A stretch of DNA of 64,000 bases from Mucilaginibacter_A sp050955045 (GCA_050955045.1 JBPBQV010000032.1:1-64000); one strand, 5' to 3'; shown: positions 51,057-59,668, counted from the stretch's first letter. Notes: a model not told the origin generated them from the letters alone. Program-made: numbers and translations.

Positions 51057-51820
51057 TGTTAAAAAATAAAATTTACATCATTCCTGCAATTGATATTCTG
51101 GATAAAAAAGTAGTCCGCTTGCGTGAAGGCGACTATCAACAGGTAACTAATTACGACGTTACGCTGGAAGAAATGATTGAAAGATACCAATCAAACGGAA
51201 CAGATTTTATCCATATTATTGATTTGAACGGTGCCAAAGGTGATTTTAGCAACCAGGAATATCTGTCTAAAATCATTCATAAAACAGCCATGAAAGTGCA
51301 ATATGGCGGTGGCGTACGCAGTATTGAAAAAGTAAAAGAACTGCTTGAAGCTGGCATTCATCGGGTGATTGTAGGCACGCAAGCCATTACAAATCCTGCA
51401 TTTTTAGACGAGTTGAGTACTTCTTTTATCGGTAAAAAAAACTGTGCTGACCATGTTATAATTGCGATTGATGTGTTAGATGAAGTGATTAAATATTCCG
51501 GCTGGATGGAAAGTTCGCCGGTTAAATTAATGGATTATATTGATCGTTGCCTTGCTTTAGGATTTTTCAGATTTTTATGTACAGATATTAACAAAGACGG
51601 AAAATTAGGCGGCGCAGCTGTAGAACTTTACGGAAAATTGTTGGATCACTCTCCGTTTATAAAATTAATTGCTTCGGGTGGCGTAAGTTCGATGCAAGAC
51701 ATCGAAAAATTGAGTGAAATTAATGTAGAATCCTGTGTAGTTGGAAAAGCTATCTACGAAAACCGGATTTCGGTAGAAGAAATTAAAGAATGGAATTTAA
51801 AATCCATGGCAAGCTTATAG
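51056..51820 (+). CDS. hisA: ProFAR isomerase
   Basis: A 254-residue (beta/alpha)8 enzyme, fourth step of histidine synthesis. Seen: IPAIDILDKKVVRLREGDY with catalytic Asp10-type residue, VQYGGGVRSIEKVKELLEAGIHRVIVGT phosphate site, FLCTDINKDGKLGG with the second catalytic Asp, and IASGGVSSMQDIEKL. One-base overlap with hisH. Contains an intragenic motif near-copy at 51416-51430. Confidence 0.96.
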   Translation: MLKNKIYIIPAIDILDKKVVRLREGDYQQVTNYDVTLEEMIERYQSNGTDFIHIIDLNGAKGDFSNQEYLSKIIHKTAMKVQYGGGVRSIEKVKELLEAGIHRVIVGTQAITNPAFLDELSTSFIGKKNCADHVIIAIDVLDEVIKYSGWMESSPVKLMDYIDRCLALGFFRFLCTDINKDGKLGGAAVELYGKLLDHSPFIKLIASGGVSSMQDIEKLSEINVESCVVGKAIYENRISVEEIKEWNLKSMASL

Positions 51821-51827
51821 TTCGAAT

Positions 51828-52583
51828 ATGTTAGCAAAACGTATTGTTCCCTGCCTGGATGTAAAAGATGGCCGAACGGTAAAAGGCGTAAACTTTGTTG
51901 ATTTGCGGGATGCCGGCGATCCGGTAGAACTGGCTTGGCAATACTCACAGCAAGGTGCGGATGAACTGGTTTTCCTCGATATAACAGCTACGCACGAACG
52001 CCGGAAAACGATGGTCGACCTGGTAAAAGCAGTTGCCCGGAATGTGAATATTCCTTTTACGATTGGCGGCGGCATTAATGAAATTGCTGATGCCGATATT
52101 TTATTAAATTCTGGTGCGGATAAAATTTCTATCAATTCGGCAGCCGTTCGTAATCCGAAATTGATTGACGAACTGGCTAAAGCTTTTGGTGTGCAGTTTG
52201 TGGTAATTGCCGTTGATACGCGACGTGTTGGCAATCAAAATCTGGTGCATTTAAACGGTGGCCGCATTGCAACAGAACTCGAAACTTTTGACTGGATAAA
52301 AGAAGCAGAAAACCGTGGTGCAGGAGAAATCCTGCTGACTTCCATGGACCATGACGGCACAAAAGCTGGATTTGATTGCGAGTTTCTCAAACAAATTAAT
52401 GATCAGATCAGCATTCCGCTGATTGCTTCGGGCGGTGCAGGCAACCAGCAGCATTTTGTAGATGTGTTTCAAAAAGCTGGTGTTGATGCTGCGCTAGCTG
52501 CTTCGGTTTTTCATTATGGAGAGATTTTGATCCCGGATTTGAAGGAAACTTTAAGAAATAATCGGGTACAGGTTCGTTCCTGA
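51828..52583 (+). CDS. hisF: Imidazole glycerol phosphate synthase, cyclase subunit
   Basis: A 251-residue (beta/alpha)8 cyclase. Seen: RIVPCLDVKDGRTVKGVNF with catalytic Asp11-type residue, FTIGGGINEIADADILLNSGADKISINS, LLTSMDHDGTKAGFDCEF with the second catalytic Asp, and IASGGAGNQQHF. Eight bp after hisA. Confidence 0.97.
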   Translation: MLAKRIVPCLDVKDGRTVKGVNFVDLRDAGDPVELAWQYSQQGADELVFLDITATHERRKTMVDLVKAVARNVNIPFTIGGGINEIADADILLNSGADKISINSAAVRNPKLIDELAKAFGVQFVVIAVDTRRVGNQNLVHLNGGRIATELETFDWIKEAENRGAGEILLTSMDHDGTKAGFDCEFLKQINDQISIPLIASGGAGNQQHFVDVFQKAGVDAALAASVFHYGEILIPDLKETLRNNRVQVRS

Positions 52584-52593
52584 TTTCAATTAG

Positions 52594-52608
52594 AATACTT
52601 CTTTTACC
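52594..52608 (+). repeat. Dispersed motif, TC form, one mismatch
   Basis: AATACTTCTTTTACC, followed by AGCATAATTT; between hisF and the acetyltransferase gene. Confidence 0.6.
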
Positions 52609-52619
52609 AGCATAATTTA

Positions 52620-53138
52620 ATGATGGCTATTTTAATCGAAACTCCCCGATTGTTACTAAAAGAGATGAGCCAAGCTGACGTACAGAATTTGTTCGACCTA
52701 AACCGTGATCTGGAAGTAATGCGTTATACCGGTGATAAATCTTTCAATAACATCAATGAGGCTTTAAATTATGTTGAGAATTATCAGCACATCTATCAAA
52801 AATATGGTTACGGCCGTTTAAGTTTGTTCAACAAAGAAACCAACGAATATTTGGGTTGGTGCGGCTTAAAGTACCTCGATCAGAAAAACGAAACGGATTT
52901 AGGTTACCGGTTAAAAAAACGATTTTGGGAAAAAGGTTTCGCAACAGAAGCTGCATCAGCCTGTTTAAAAGATGGTTTTAGCAGGCTTCAACTTAGTCAA
53001 ATTTTTGCTACAGCAATGAAGGAAAATATTCCTTCAATTAATATCTTTAAAAAATTGGGGTTGAAATACCTAAAAGACCAGGACTGCGGTTGCCAGCCGG
53101 GCGTTATTTATGCAATTACAAAACAAGAATGGAAATAG
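52620..53138 (+). CDS. GNAT-family N-acetyltransferase (RimJ/RimL-like)
   Basis: A 172-residue acetyl-CoA-dependent acetyltransferase. Seen: the N-terminal IETPRLLLKEMSQADVQNLFDL strand, YLGWCGLKYL, LGYRLKKRFWEKGFATEAA (acetyl-CoA pyrophosphate loop) and the C-terminal IPSINIFKKLGLKYL. Substrate unknown. It is embedded in the his operon between hisF and hisIE and overlaps hisIE by 10 bp, so it is co-expressed with histidine genes without an obvious pathway role. Confidence 0.9.
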   Translation: MMAILIETPRLLLKEMSQADVQNLFDLNRDLEVMRYTGDKSFNNINEALNYVENYQHIYQKYGYGRLSLFNKETNEYLGWCGLKYLDQKNETDLGYRLKKRFWEKGFATEAASACLKDGFSRLQLSQIFATAMKENIPSINIFKKLGLKYLKDQDCGCQPGVIYAITKQEWK

Positions 53139-53719
53139 ATTTTGAGAAATCTTCGGATGGTTTGATACCGGTTATTATTCAGGACGAACAAACGCTGGAA
53201 GTGCTGATGCTGGGCTACATGAACCAGGAGGCTTATGATAAAACGCAGGCCGAAAAAATTGTCACCTTTTTTTCCCGCTCCAAAAACCGTTTGTGGACAA
53301 AAGGCGAAACCAGTAACAACTTTTTGCATGTAAAAGAAGTATATCTGGATTGCGATCAGGATACAATTCTGATCAAAGCAAAAGCCAATGGCCCAACTTG
53401 TCATACCGGTTCGCGCAGTTGTTTCCAAACAGAATACAATCAGAACTTTATTCTGGAGCTGGAAAACATCATCAGCGATCGTTACGAAAATCCGCAGGAA
53501 GGTTCGTATATCAACAAAATGCGCAAAAAAGGCTTGAATAAAATTGCGCAAAAAGTTGGTGAAGAAGGTGTAGAAACCGTAATTGCTGCTTTGGCCGAAA
53601 CCGAATTTGATCTGGTAAACGAAGCATCTGATTTGGTTTTTCATTTGTTGTTTTTACTCCGTGAGAAAAACCTCAGCTTAGAAACAATTGCTAAGAATCT
53701 GGAAAACAGGCATAAATAG
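53129..53719 (+). CDS. hisI: Bifunctional phosphoribosyl-AMP cyclohydrolase / phosphoribosyl-ATP pyrophosphatase
   Basis: About 196 residues, HisIE fusion for steps two and three of histidine synthesis. The N-terminal HisI part has LMLGYMNQEAYDKT, FFSRSKNRLWTKGETS and DCDQDTILIKAKANGPTCHTGSRSCF with zinc-ligand Cys residues. The C-terminal HisE part has NKIAQKVGEEGVETVIAAL and EASDLVFHLLFLL. The ATG at 53129 matches the family N-terminus. Last histidine gene of the operon. Confidence 0.96.
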   Translation: MEIDFEKSSDGLIPVIIQDEQTLEVLMLGYMNQEAYDKTQAEKIVTFFSRSKNRLWTKGETSNNFLHVKEVYLDCDQDTILIKAKANGPTCHTGSRSCFQTEYNQNFILELENIISDRYENPQEGSYINKMRKKGLNKIAQKVGEEGVETVIAALAETEFDLVNEASDLVFHLLFLLREKNLSLETIAKNLENRHK

Positions 53720-53735
53720 TTTAAAAGAAAAATTT

Positions 53736-54626
53736 ATGTTGAAAGCTATTTGCTACACTTTTCTCTTTTACATTTTATCAGGTTTTAATGGATTTGCTCA
53801 ATCCAACTCATTAAAAAGCAAAATCGATCTAATTACAAAAGACGCCAAAGGTACAGTTGCGGTTTCTGTAGTAAATTTTGAAACCCGAAACAGATTTGCC
53901 TATAATGCAACCCAGCATTTGCCTATGCAAAGTGTAATGAAGTTTCCTATTGCAATTACTGTTTTGCATGAGATTGATGAAGGCCGGTTTACTCTAGATC
54001 AACTGATCCCAATCAGTAAAGAAGATTTGCCCAGAACTTACAGTCCTTTACGCGATAAATATCCTGAAGGAGGAGTTGCTGTTTCTATTGGTGCGTTGCT
54101 AAGTTATATGGTTTCTTTAAGTGATAATAATGCCTGTGATATCCTACTTAAAACAATTGGCGGAACAGAAAAAGTAAATGCTTACATACATAGTTTAGGA
54201 GTAAAAAATATTGCGATAAAAGCATCAGAATTTGAAATGGCACAAGCATGGAATGTGCAATTTACCAATTGGTGCGATGCTGAAGCAATTACGCAGCTCT
54301 TAGATTTAGCTTTCCAACCTGATTTCCTGTCAAAAGCCAATCATGCGTACTTATGGAAAATTTTGCAGGAAACTTCAACTGGGCCAAATCAAATTAAAGG
54401 ACTTTTACCGGCAAGCACAATTGTAGCTCACAAAACCGGTCGGTCTGATACCAACGAGCAGGGAATTGCTGCCGCAACAAATGATGTTGGTATGATAACA
54501 TTACCAAACGGTAAACATTTAATTATCGCTATATTCATAAGTAACTCTCCAGTTAATCTTGCTGTACGCGAATCTGTTATTGCACGTATAGCAAAAGCAG
54601 CTTATGATGAAGTTGCTTTAAACTGA
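53736..54626 (+). CDS. Class A beta-lactamase, subclass A2-like
   Basis: About 296 residues, exported (signal peptide ending near GFAQ, residue 22). All class A motifs are seen: Ser66-V-M-Lys69 (SxxK), Ser129-Asp130-Asn131 (SDN), the omega-loop Glu in ASEFEM (165 or 167) and Lys233-Thr-Gly235 (KTG). The QFTNWCDAEA region after the omega loop resembles CepA/CfxA/PER-type subclass A2 enzymes of Bacteroidota. Expected to hydrolyse penicillins or cephalosporins in the periplasm. The ATG at 53736 avoids a 16-residue overlap with hisIE. It starts 16 bp after hisIE with no terminator, so it may be read as part of the his transcript. Confidence 0.9.
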   Translation: MLKAICYTFLFYILSGFNGFAQSNSLKSKIDLITKDAKGTVAVSVVNFETRNRFAYNATQHLPMQSVMKFPIAITVLHEIDEGRFTLDQLIPISKEDLPRTYSPLRDKYPEGGVAVSIGALLSYMVSLSDNNACDILLKTIGGTEKVNAYIHSLGVKNIAIKASEFEMAQAWNVQFTNWCDAEAITQLLDLAFQPDFLSKANHAYLWKILQETSTGPNQIKGLLPASTIVAHKTGRSDTNEQGIAAATNDVGMITLPNGKHLIIAIFISNSPVNLAVRESVIARIAKAAYDEVALN

Positions 54627-54657
54627 TAGTTACTTACGCATAAGCTATAATACTTTT

Positions 54658-55566
54658 ATGATCGTCGAAAAAACAGCAGAACTTTCCGGCCATGGCAATC
54701 CAATATTTGCTTTGGCATTTTCGCAAAAGCCTGGCATTATTTTTACTGCCGGAAACGATAAAGGTTTAGTAGAATGGAGCCTGAAAACTAACGCTTTTAT
54801 CAAAGTGATGTTTCCGGTGGCTACTTCGGTTTATGCGATACATTGTCCGGCTGGTTTTCCGTTTTTGTTTGCCGGTTTGCGCAACGGAACAGTATTGGTT
54901 TTTGATTTTATTCAACAAAAATTACTTTCGCCACTACAACATCACCAAAAACCAATTTTTGATATTCAATCTGTTCCTGAAAAGAAAGAACTGCTGGTGG
55001 CCAGCGAAGATGGTTCTGTTTCGATATGGAATCTGAATGATTTAAGTTTGGTGCATTCCATTCCCGTTTCTGCCGACACAGTTCGCTCGATCAGTATTTC
55101 AACCTTAAATAAACAGGTTGCTTTTGGCTGTCGCGATAACAGCGTTCGTATTTACGATCTGGAAGATTATACACAAATTAAAACTTTAACCGGCCACACT
55201 TTACCCGTTTTTTCTGTTGCTTATGCGCCTTTAGGTGATTATTTGGTTTCCGGTTCCCGCGATGCACAATTAAAAATTTGGGACAGTAAAACTTTTGAAC
55301 TGATTAACAATATTCCAGCACATTTATTTGCCATCAACAGTATTGCTTTTCATCCGACAGAACCTTATTTTGCTACTGCAAGTATGGATAAAACTATCAA
55401 AATCTGGGGTTCGGATGATTTTAAACTGTATAAAATCATCAGCAGAGAAAAAGGATTTGCTACACATCGTTTATCCATCAATAAAATTGTTTGGAATGCT
55501 GACGGCAGCCAATTAGTTTCAGTAAGTGATGATAAATTGGTTATCATTTGGAATTTTAGTTTTTAG
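54658..55566 (+). CDS. WD40-repeat protein
   Basis: A 302-residue cytosolic beta-propeller with about seven WD40 blades, for example HGNPIFALAFSQKPGIIFTAG, EDGSVSIWNLNDL, CRDNSVRIYDLEDY, SGSRDAQLKIWDSKTF, ASMDKTIKIWGSDDF and SDDKLVIIWNFSF. No catalytic domain; a protein-binding scaffold. Function unknown. Conserved single WD40 proteins of this size are common in Bacteroidota. Confidence 0.93.
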   Translation: MIVEKTAELSGHGNPIFALAFSQKPGIIFTAGNDKGLVEWSLKTNAFIKVMFPVATSVYAIHCPAGFPFLFAGLRNGTVLVFDFIQQKLLSPLQHHQKPIFDIQSVPEKKELLVASEDGSVSIWNLNDLSLVHSIPVSADTVRSISISTLNKQVAFGCRDNSVRIYDLEDYTQIKTLTGHTLPVFSVAYAPLGDYLVSGSRDAQLKIWDSKTFELINNIPAHLFAINSIAFHPTEPYFATASMDKTIKIWGSDDFKLYKIISREKGFATHRLSINKIVWNADGSQLVSVSDDKLVIIWNFSF

Positions 55567-55698
55567 ATTTCGCATCCAACTTGCTCTCTTTCGCTTTTAA
55601 TTCTTTTAAATATTAATTTGTTTTTTATAAACAACTCATTCTAAGTTCTGTTATAGAAGAAATTAACAAATTAGACTGAATATCAATCAAGAAAAACG

Positions 55699-56313
55699 AT
55701 GAAAAAATTAAATGTATTATTTTTAGCAGGTTTTACTGCATTATCTTTCCAGGCTTGTAATAATTCTAGCAAAACCAATAGTACAGATGTTGCTCAGGAT
55801 TCGAACTCTACTAAGGATGCTTCCAGCATGACGTCATCAACAGATACTACTGCACAAATAGCAGGTGCTGTAATGAAAGTAGATAAAGATGATTCGGATT
55901 TTGCGGTTAAAGCAGGAAACGGTGGCATGGCCGAAGTAGCATTGGCTCAGTTAGCACAGCAAAAAGCTACCAGTCCGGATGTAAAATCTTTTGCTGCACA
56001 AATGATTACTGATCATACCAAAGCGAACGAAAAACTGATGGCTTTGGCAAAACAAAAAAACGTTACTTTACCAGCAGCTGTAAGTAATGACGAGCAGAAA
56101 ATAATGGATGATTTAAGTAAAAAATCAGGTAAAGATTTTGACAAAGGTTATGTTGATGCGATGGTAGAAGATCATGATAAAGATGTAAAATTATTTACAG
56201 ACGCATCAAAAGATTTGAAAGATGCAGATTTAAAAGCATTTGCTACAACAACGTTACCAACGTTGAAAATGCACCAAACTATGATCAAAGCAATTGATAA
56301 AAAAATGAACTAA
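55699..56313 (+). CDS. DUF4142-domain lipoprotein
   Basis: A 204-residue lipoprotein (Cys20 in LSFQACNNSS). A Ser/Thr/Asp-rich linker (21-50) is followed by an all-helical DUF4142 domain resembling a ferritin-like four-helix bundle: GGMAEVALAQLAQQKATSPDVKSFAAQMI..HTKANEKLMALA..VDAMVEDHDKDVKLF. Role unknown; the family is often linked to envelope stress. Followed by a two-way terminator. Confidence 0.92.
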   Translation: MKKLNVLFLAGFTALSFQACNNSSKTNSTDVAQDSNSTKDASSMTSSTDTTAQIAGAVMKVDKDDSDFAVKAGNGGMAEVALAQLAQQKATSPDVKSFAAQMITDHTKANEKLMALAKQKNVTLPAAVSNDEQKIMDDLSKKSGKDFDKGYVDAMVEDHDKDVKLFTDASKDLKDADLKAFATTTLPTLKMHQTMIKAIDKKMN

Positions 56314-56326
56314 TACTTCTTTTATC
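56312..56326 (+). repeat. Dispersed motif, TC form
   Basis: AATACTTCTTTTATC, exact; inside the stop codon of the DUF4142 gene. A near copy (56375-56389, minus) faces it across the terminator, and overlaps the end of the NlpC/P60 gene. Confidence 0.8.
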
Positions 56327-56334
56327 ACTTAAAA

Positions 56335-56371
56335 AATGGAATGCAGCTTAAATCTGCATTCCATTTTTTTT
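56335..56371. terminator. Bidirectional terminator
   Basis: Perfect 12-bp stem AATGGAATGCAG/CTGCATTCCATT, 7-nt loop, T-run on the plus side and A-run on the other. It serves the DUF4142 gene and the convergent NlpC/P60 gene. Confidence 0.92.
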
Positions 56372-56375
56372 GCCG

Positions 56376-57140
56376 TTAAAAGAAGCGTTTAATAATGCGT
56401 AATTGATGTGTGTATTTTTTTTGCTCCGCAGAGTAAATTCCCTGATCATCAATCCGGTCAATTTTTACATTGCCGGAAGCGTGGATAATTTGCTCGTTGT
56501 TCAGCATGATGCCAACGTGCACAATTCGTCCGGCTTCATTATCAAAAAAAGCCAGATCACCGGGCAATGCGGCCTGTAAAAAATCTACAATTTGGCCTTG
56601 CTCCGCCTGCTGCCAGGCGTCACGTTTAAGTTGAATATTTTGCGAACGATAAACAGCCTGCGCAAAGCCAGAACAATCTATACCGAAATGCGTGCGGCCG
56701 CCCCACAAATATGGCGTGTTTAGATACGTGTTTGCAAAATCTATTAAACTGTTTGCTTTAGGTTGAAGTTGATTTTGAAGCTGAAACATTGTTGATCCAA
56801 GCACGAATTCATTATTTTCCAAACCCACAATCTGGCTTCCGGCAGGCAAATACAATAAAGAATTGTCGGATTTTTTGGAGATGATTGTAACTGGTTCGTA
56901 GGTTAACAATACGGTTTTTAACAGGTATTTTTCGTAAACATTCTCCTCAACTAAAACACTTTGCGTAGCCTGAATATAACCTTCATAACTATCATTTTCA
57001 GTTTTAATTTTCAGCCAACCGTTTTCTGTTTCTAAAACTGTAAAACCTTCGCCAAAAAGCAATTGCGAAACCTTTTGCGAACTATGCGCTGCTTTTTCTC
57101 GCAATGGCACAATTGCCAAATTAATTAAACCGTATTGCAT
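56376..57140 (-). CDS. NlpC/P60 (C40) peptidase with SH3-type domains
   Basis: A 254-residue peptidoglycan endopeptidase of the gamma-D-glutamyl-diamino-acid type. Two SH3b-like domains precede it (about 1-60 and 70-125). The catalytic Cys156 is in GIDCSGFAQAVYR, His in RIVHVGIML, and the third residue in IIHASGNVKID. No signal peptide is visible, as in several Bacteroidota homologues of this layout, so it may act on imported muropeptides in the cytosol. Single gene. Confidence 0.93.
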   Translation of the reverse strand: MQYGLINLAIVPLREKAAHSSQKVSQLLFGEGFTVLETENGWLKIKTENDSYEGYIQATQSVLVEENVYEKYLLKTVLLTYEPVTIISKKSDNSLLYLPAGSQIVGLENNEFVLGSTMFQLQNQLQPKANSLIDFANTYLNTPYLWGGRTHFGIDCSGFAQAVYRSQNIQLKRDAWQQAEQGQIVDFLQAALPGDLAFFDNEAGRIVHVGIMLNNEQIIHASGNVKIDRIDDQGIYSAEQKKYTHQLRIIKRFF

Positions 57141-57152
57141 TTTTTAGGATAT

Positions 57153-57185
57153 AAAAAAAGGGAATACAAATATTGCATTCCCTTT
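57153..57185 (-). terminator. Terminator after ferredoxin
   Basis: AAAGGGAAT/ATTCCCTTT stem followed on the minus strand by a T-run. Confidence 0.8.
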
Positions 57186-57206
57186 CTAATTTCATTTATA
57201 AAATAA

Positions 57207-57560
57207 TTATTCTTCCATATGCAGCCAGCCTTTTTTGGCAAGCAACTCTTCTTTCGTTTCGCGTACATCTTCATCATCCACACAGCAATCAACCGGACAC
57301 ACGGCTGCACATTGTGGCTCATCGTGGAAGCCCACACATTCGGTACATTTATCAGAAACAATATAGTAAACCTCATCAGAAATTGCTGCATTTGGTTCTT
57401 CTGCATTTAAAGTAGATCCATCGCCAAAATCAATAACACCTTTTAAAGCCGTTCCTTCAGAAAACTTCCAGGCTGCGCCCGCATCGTAAATTGCATTATT
57501 GGGGCACTCCGGTTCGCAAGCTCCGCAGTTTATACATTCGTCAGTAATTTTAATCGCCAT
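57207..57560 (-). CDS. 2[4Fe-4S] ferredoxin
   Basis: A 117-residue electron carrier. The first cluster motif is Cys9-x2-Cys12-x2-Cys15-x3-Cys19 (CINCGACEPECP). The second is CTECVGFHDEPQCAAVCPVD, with an expanded loop between Cys residues, followed by a C-terminal helix. Similar to Alvin/Azotobacter FdI-type Bacteroidota ferredoxins with a long interdomain insert. Divergent, by 100 bp, from an acyl-CoA reductase, an arrangement I recall as common in the phylum. Confidence 0.94.
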   Translation of the reverse strand: MAIKITDECINCGACEPECPNNAIYDAGAAWKFSEGTALKGVIDFGDGSTLNAEEPNAAISDEVYYIVSDKCTECVGFHDEPQCAAVCPVDCCVDDEDVRETKEELLAKKGWLHMEE

Positions 57561-57660
57561 AACTTAATCCTCAAAAGCTAAATGATACATTTGCTTTGCA
57601 GCAATGTTGTGCAAAGATAACAAAAATTGCATTTTCAAGTTTTAAAGCTTTGCTATTTAT

Positions 57661-58683
57661 ATGTCAGAATTAATTAAAATAAATTTAACAGAAACCTTGA
57701 CCGTTTTGGGTGAGGAACTGTTAAATCCATCCGAAGAATTTTTACAAATTATTAGTCAAGAAAAACAATACAATGCTTGGTTTACGCCAGAAAACGTATT
57801 GCAGGCCGTGCAGGCAATTGGCAAAATGTTAAACAAAAATGATCTGGAAAAATGGCTGCCTGATCATACGGATACTGTTTTTACTGGCAAAAAAGTTGGA
57901 TTGGTACTGGCCGGAAATATTCCGGTAGTTGGCTTTCATGATGTGCTTTGCGTGCTCGTTTCCGGTCATTTTGCCATGATCAAAGCTTCTGCAAATGATT
58001 CAAGACTAATTACTTACATTTTAAAAAGATTGGTTGCTTTGGAACCGGAATTTGCAAACCGATATGAATTTACCGAACGTTTGGCCAATTTTGATGCTGT
58101 AATGGCAACCGGAAGCAATAATACTTCGCGCTATTTTGAATATTATTTTGGAAAAGTGCCCAATATCATCAGAAAAAACCGGAATAGTTTGGCTTTGCTT
58201 TCTGGTGATGAAAGTGAAGACCAACTACAAAAATTAGGACATGATATTTTTGACTACTTTGGATTAGGTTGCCGCAGCGTTTCCAAATTGCTGGTTCCGG
58301 AAGGTTATGATTTTGGGAAATTGTTTCGGGCGATAGAATCTTTTCAGCCAATTATCAATCACCATAAATACAATAATAATTACGATTACAACAAGTCTGT
58401 TTACCTGGTCAATCAAGCCAAACACTTGGATAACGGTTTTTTATTGTTGAAGCAGGACGAAAAAATAGCTTCGCCGCTGGCCGTTTTGTTTTATGATTTT
58501 TTTACTGATTTAGATGATGCCAATCAAAAATTAAACGCACAAAAAGAGGCAATACAATGCGTAGTTAGCAACCTGGAGATAAACGCTGACGTATCAATTG
58601 TAGGTTTTGGCGCAAGCCAGCAGCCCAAACTTTGGGATTATGCTGATGGTGTAAACACAATGGACTTTTTAAAAGCTATCTAA
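57661..58683 (+). CDS. Acyl-CoA reductase (LuxC-like)
   Basis: A 340-residue protein of the LuxC/acyl-CoA reductase family, aldehyde-dehydrogenase fold. Seen: KVGLVLAGNIPVVGFHDVLCVLVSGH (nucleotide-binding region), MATGSNNTSRYFEYYFGKVPNIIRKNRNSLALLSG, and the probable catalytic Cys in YFGLGCRSVSKLLVPEGYDF. It would make fatty aldehydes from acyl-CoA; no luciferase or esterase partner is near, so substrate and role are open. A dispersed motif follows the stop. Confidence 0.9.
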   Translation: MSELIKINLTETLTVLGEELLNPSEEFLQIISQEKQYNAWFTPENVLQAVQAIGKMLNKNDLEKWLPDHTDTVFTGKKVGLVLAGNIPVVGFHDVLCVLVSGHFAMIKASANDSRLITYILKRLVALEPEFANRYEFTERLANFDAVMATGSNNTSRYFEYYFGKVPNIIRKNRNSLALLSGDESEDQLQKLGHDIFDYFGLGCRSVSKLLVPEGYDFGKLFRAIESFQPIINHHKYNNNYDYNKSVYLVNQAKHLDNGFLLLKQDEKIASPLAVLFYDFFTDLDDANQKLNAQKEAIQCVVSNLEINADVSIVGFGASQQPKLWDYADGVNTMDFLKAI

Positions 58684-58693
58684 ATTTTTGTGG

Positions 58694-58708
58694 GATAAAA
58701 GAAGCATC
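58694..58708 (-). repeat. Dispersed motif, TC form
   Basis: GATAAAAGAAGCATC, exact; 10 bp after the acyl-CoA reductase stop. Confidence 0.8.
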
Positions 58709-58749
58709 TGCCTGCAAAAATCTTTCATAAATTTTAACTTTGGCAACCG

Positions 58750-58953
58750 ATGTACATTATTAAAGTAAAAGGAGTAGCCAAAATACCGGATTACATACAA
58801 CTGCGCGACGAGCAGTTTACGTTGTTGGCTTACTTCCGAGTAGACAGGCCGGACAAATCGCTGGATAAACTTGGGCTTGCGGATAAAACCGAACAGATTA
58901 TGAATATTGTAAAAGACCTGCCATTTGGTCAAATTTTAAAATTAGAACTTTGA
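58750..58953 (+). CDS. Small conserved-looking protein of unknown function (67 residues)
   Basis: A compact soluble protein beginning MYIIKVKGVAKIPDYIQLRD with balanced charge and a helix-strand pattern. It ends 1 bp before the ATPase start, so the two are one operon. I do not know a family name. Coding is supported by codon use and spacing. Confidence 0.75.
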   Translation: MYIIKVKGVAKIPDYIQLRDEQFTLLAYFRVDRPDKSLDKLGLADKTEQIMNIVKDLPFGQILKLEL

Positions 58954-58954
58954 A

Positions 58955-59638
58955 ATGATTGGAAATACCGTTGTCCAACTTCAACATACAGATATTTTTC
59001 AGCAGAAAAACTTGGTACTTTCTGATGTAAACCTGGAAATTAGTCAAGGAGATTTTGTTTGGCTGATTGGTCAGACCGGCTCGGGTAAAAGCAGTTTATT
59101 GAAAATACTTTATGGCGATTTGCATTTAACCAATGGCGAAGGCCACGCCGGAGGTTTTGATTTGAAAACGCTTGCCAATAAAAATGTGCCTTTTTTACGC
59201 CGGAAACTAGGCATTGTTTTTCAGGATTTTCAATTGCTTTCTGATCGTACGGTAGAAAAAAACTTAGAATTTGTGTTGAAAGCAACTGGCTGGAAAGATA
59301 AAACCAAGATTAACGAACGCACTCGCGATGTGCTGGAAAAAGTTGGTTTACGTTCGAAACTCAAAAAAATGCCGCACGAAATTTCTGGTGGCGAGCAGCA
59401 GCGTGTTGTAATTGCGCGTGCTTTGCTTAATGAACCTGAACTAATTTTGGCTGATGAACCAACCGGAAACCTCGATCCGGATACTTCCGAAGAAATTGTA
59501 ATGTTGCTAAAACAAATCAGTCTTGGCGGTACTGCTGTAATGGTTGCCACGCATGATTATCATATTATTCGAACTTTTCCATCACGCATTATCAAATGTG
59601 AGAACGGTAAAATCTTGGATAACATACAGTTGGTTTAA
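58955..59638 (+). CDS. FtsE-like ABC transporter ATP-binding protein
   Basis: A 227-residue ATPase. Walker A GQTGSGKSS (39-47), Q-loop FQDFQLL, signature ISGGEQQRVVIARALL, Walker B LILADEPTGNLD and the switch His in VATHDYHII. The overall pattern, including the DEPTGNLDPDTSEEI segment, fits the FtsE/LolD group; cell-division FtsE is the closest in length. The FtsX permease is not adjacent, which is normal in this phylum. Confidence 0.88.
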   Translation: MIGNTVVQLQHTDIFQQKNLVLSDVNLEISQGDFVWLIGQTGSGKSSLLKILYGDLHLTNGEGHAGGFDLKTLANKNVPFLRRKLGIVFQDFQLLSDRTVEKNLEFVLKATGWKDKTKINERTRDVLEKVGLRSKLKKMPHEISGGEQQRVVIARALLNEPELILADEPTGNLDPDTSEEIVMLLKQISLGGTAVMVATHDYHIIRTFPSRIIKCENGKILDNIQLV

Positions 59639-59668
59639 CGCTATAACGAAACACATTTCCAAAATCCT

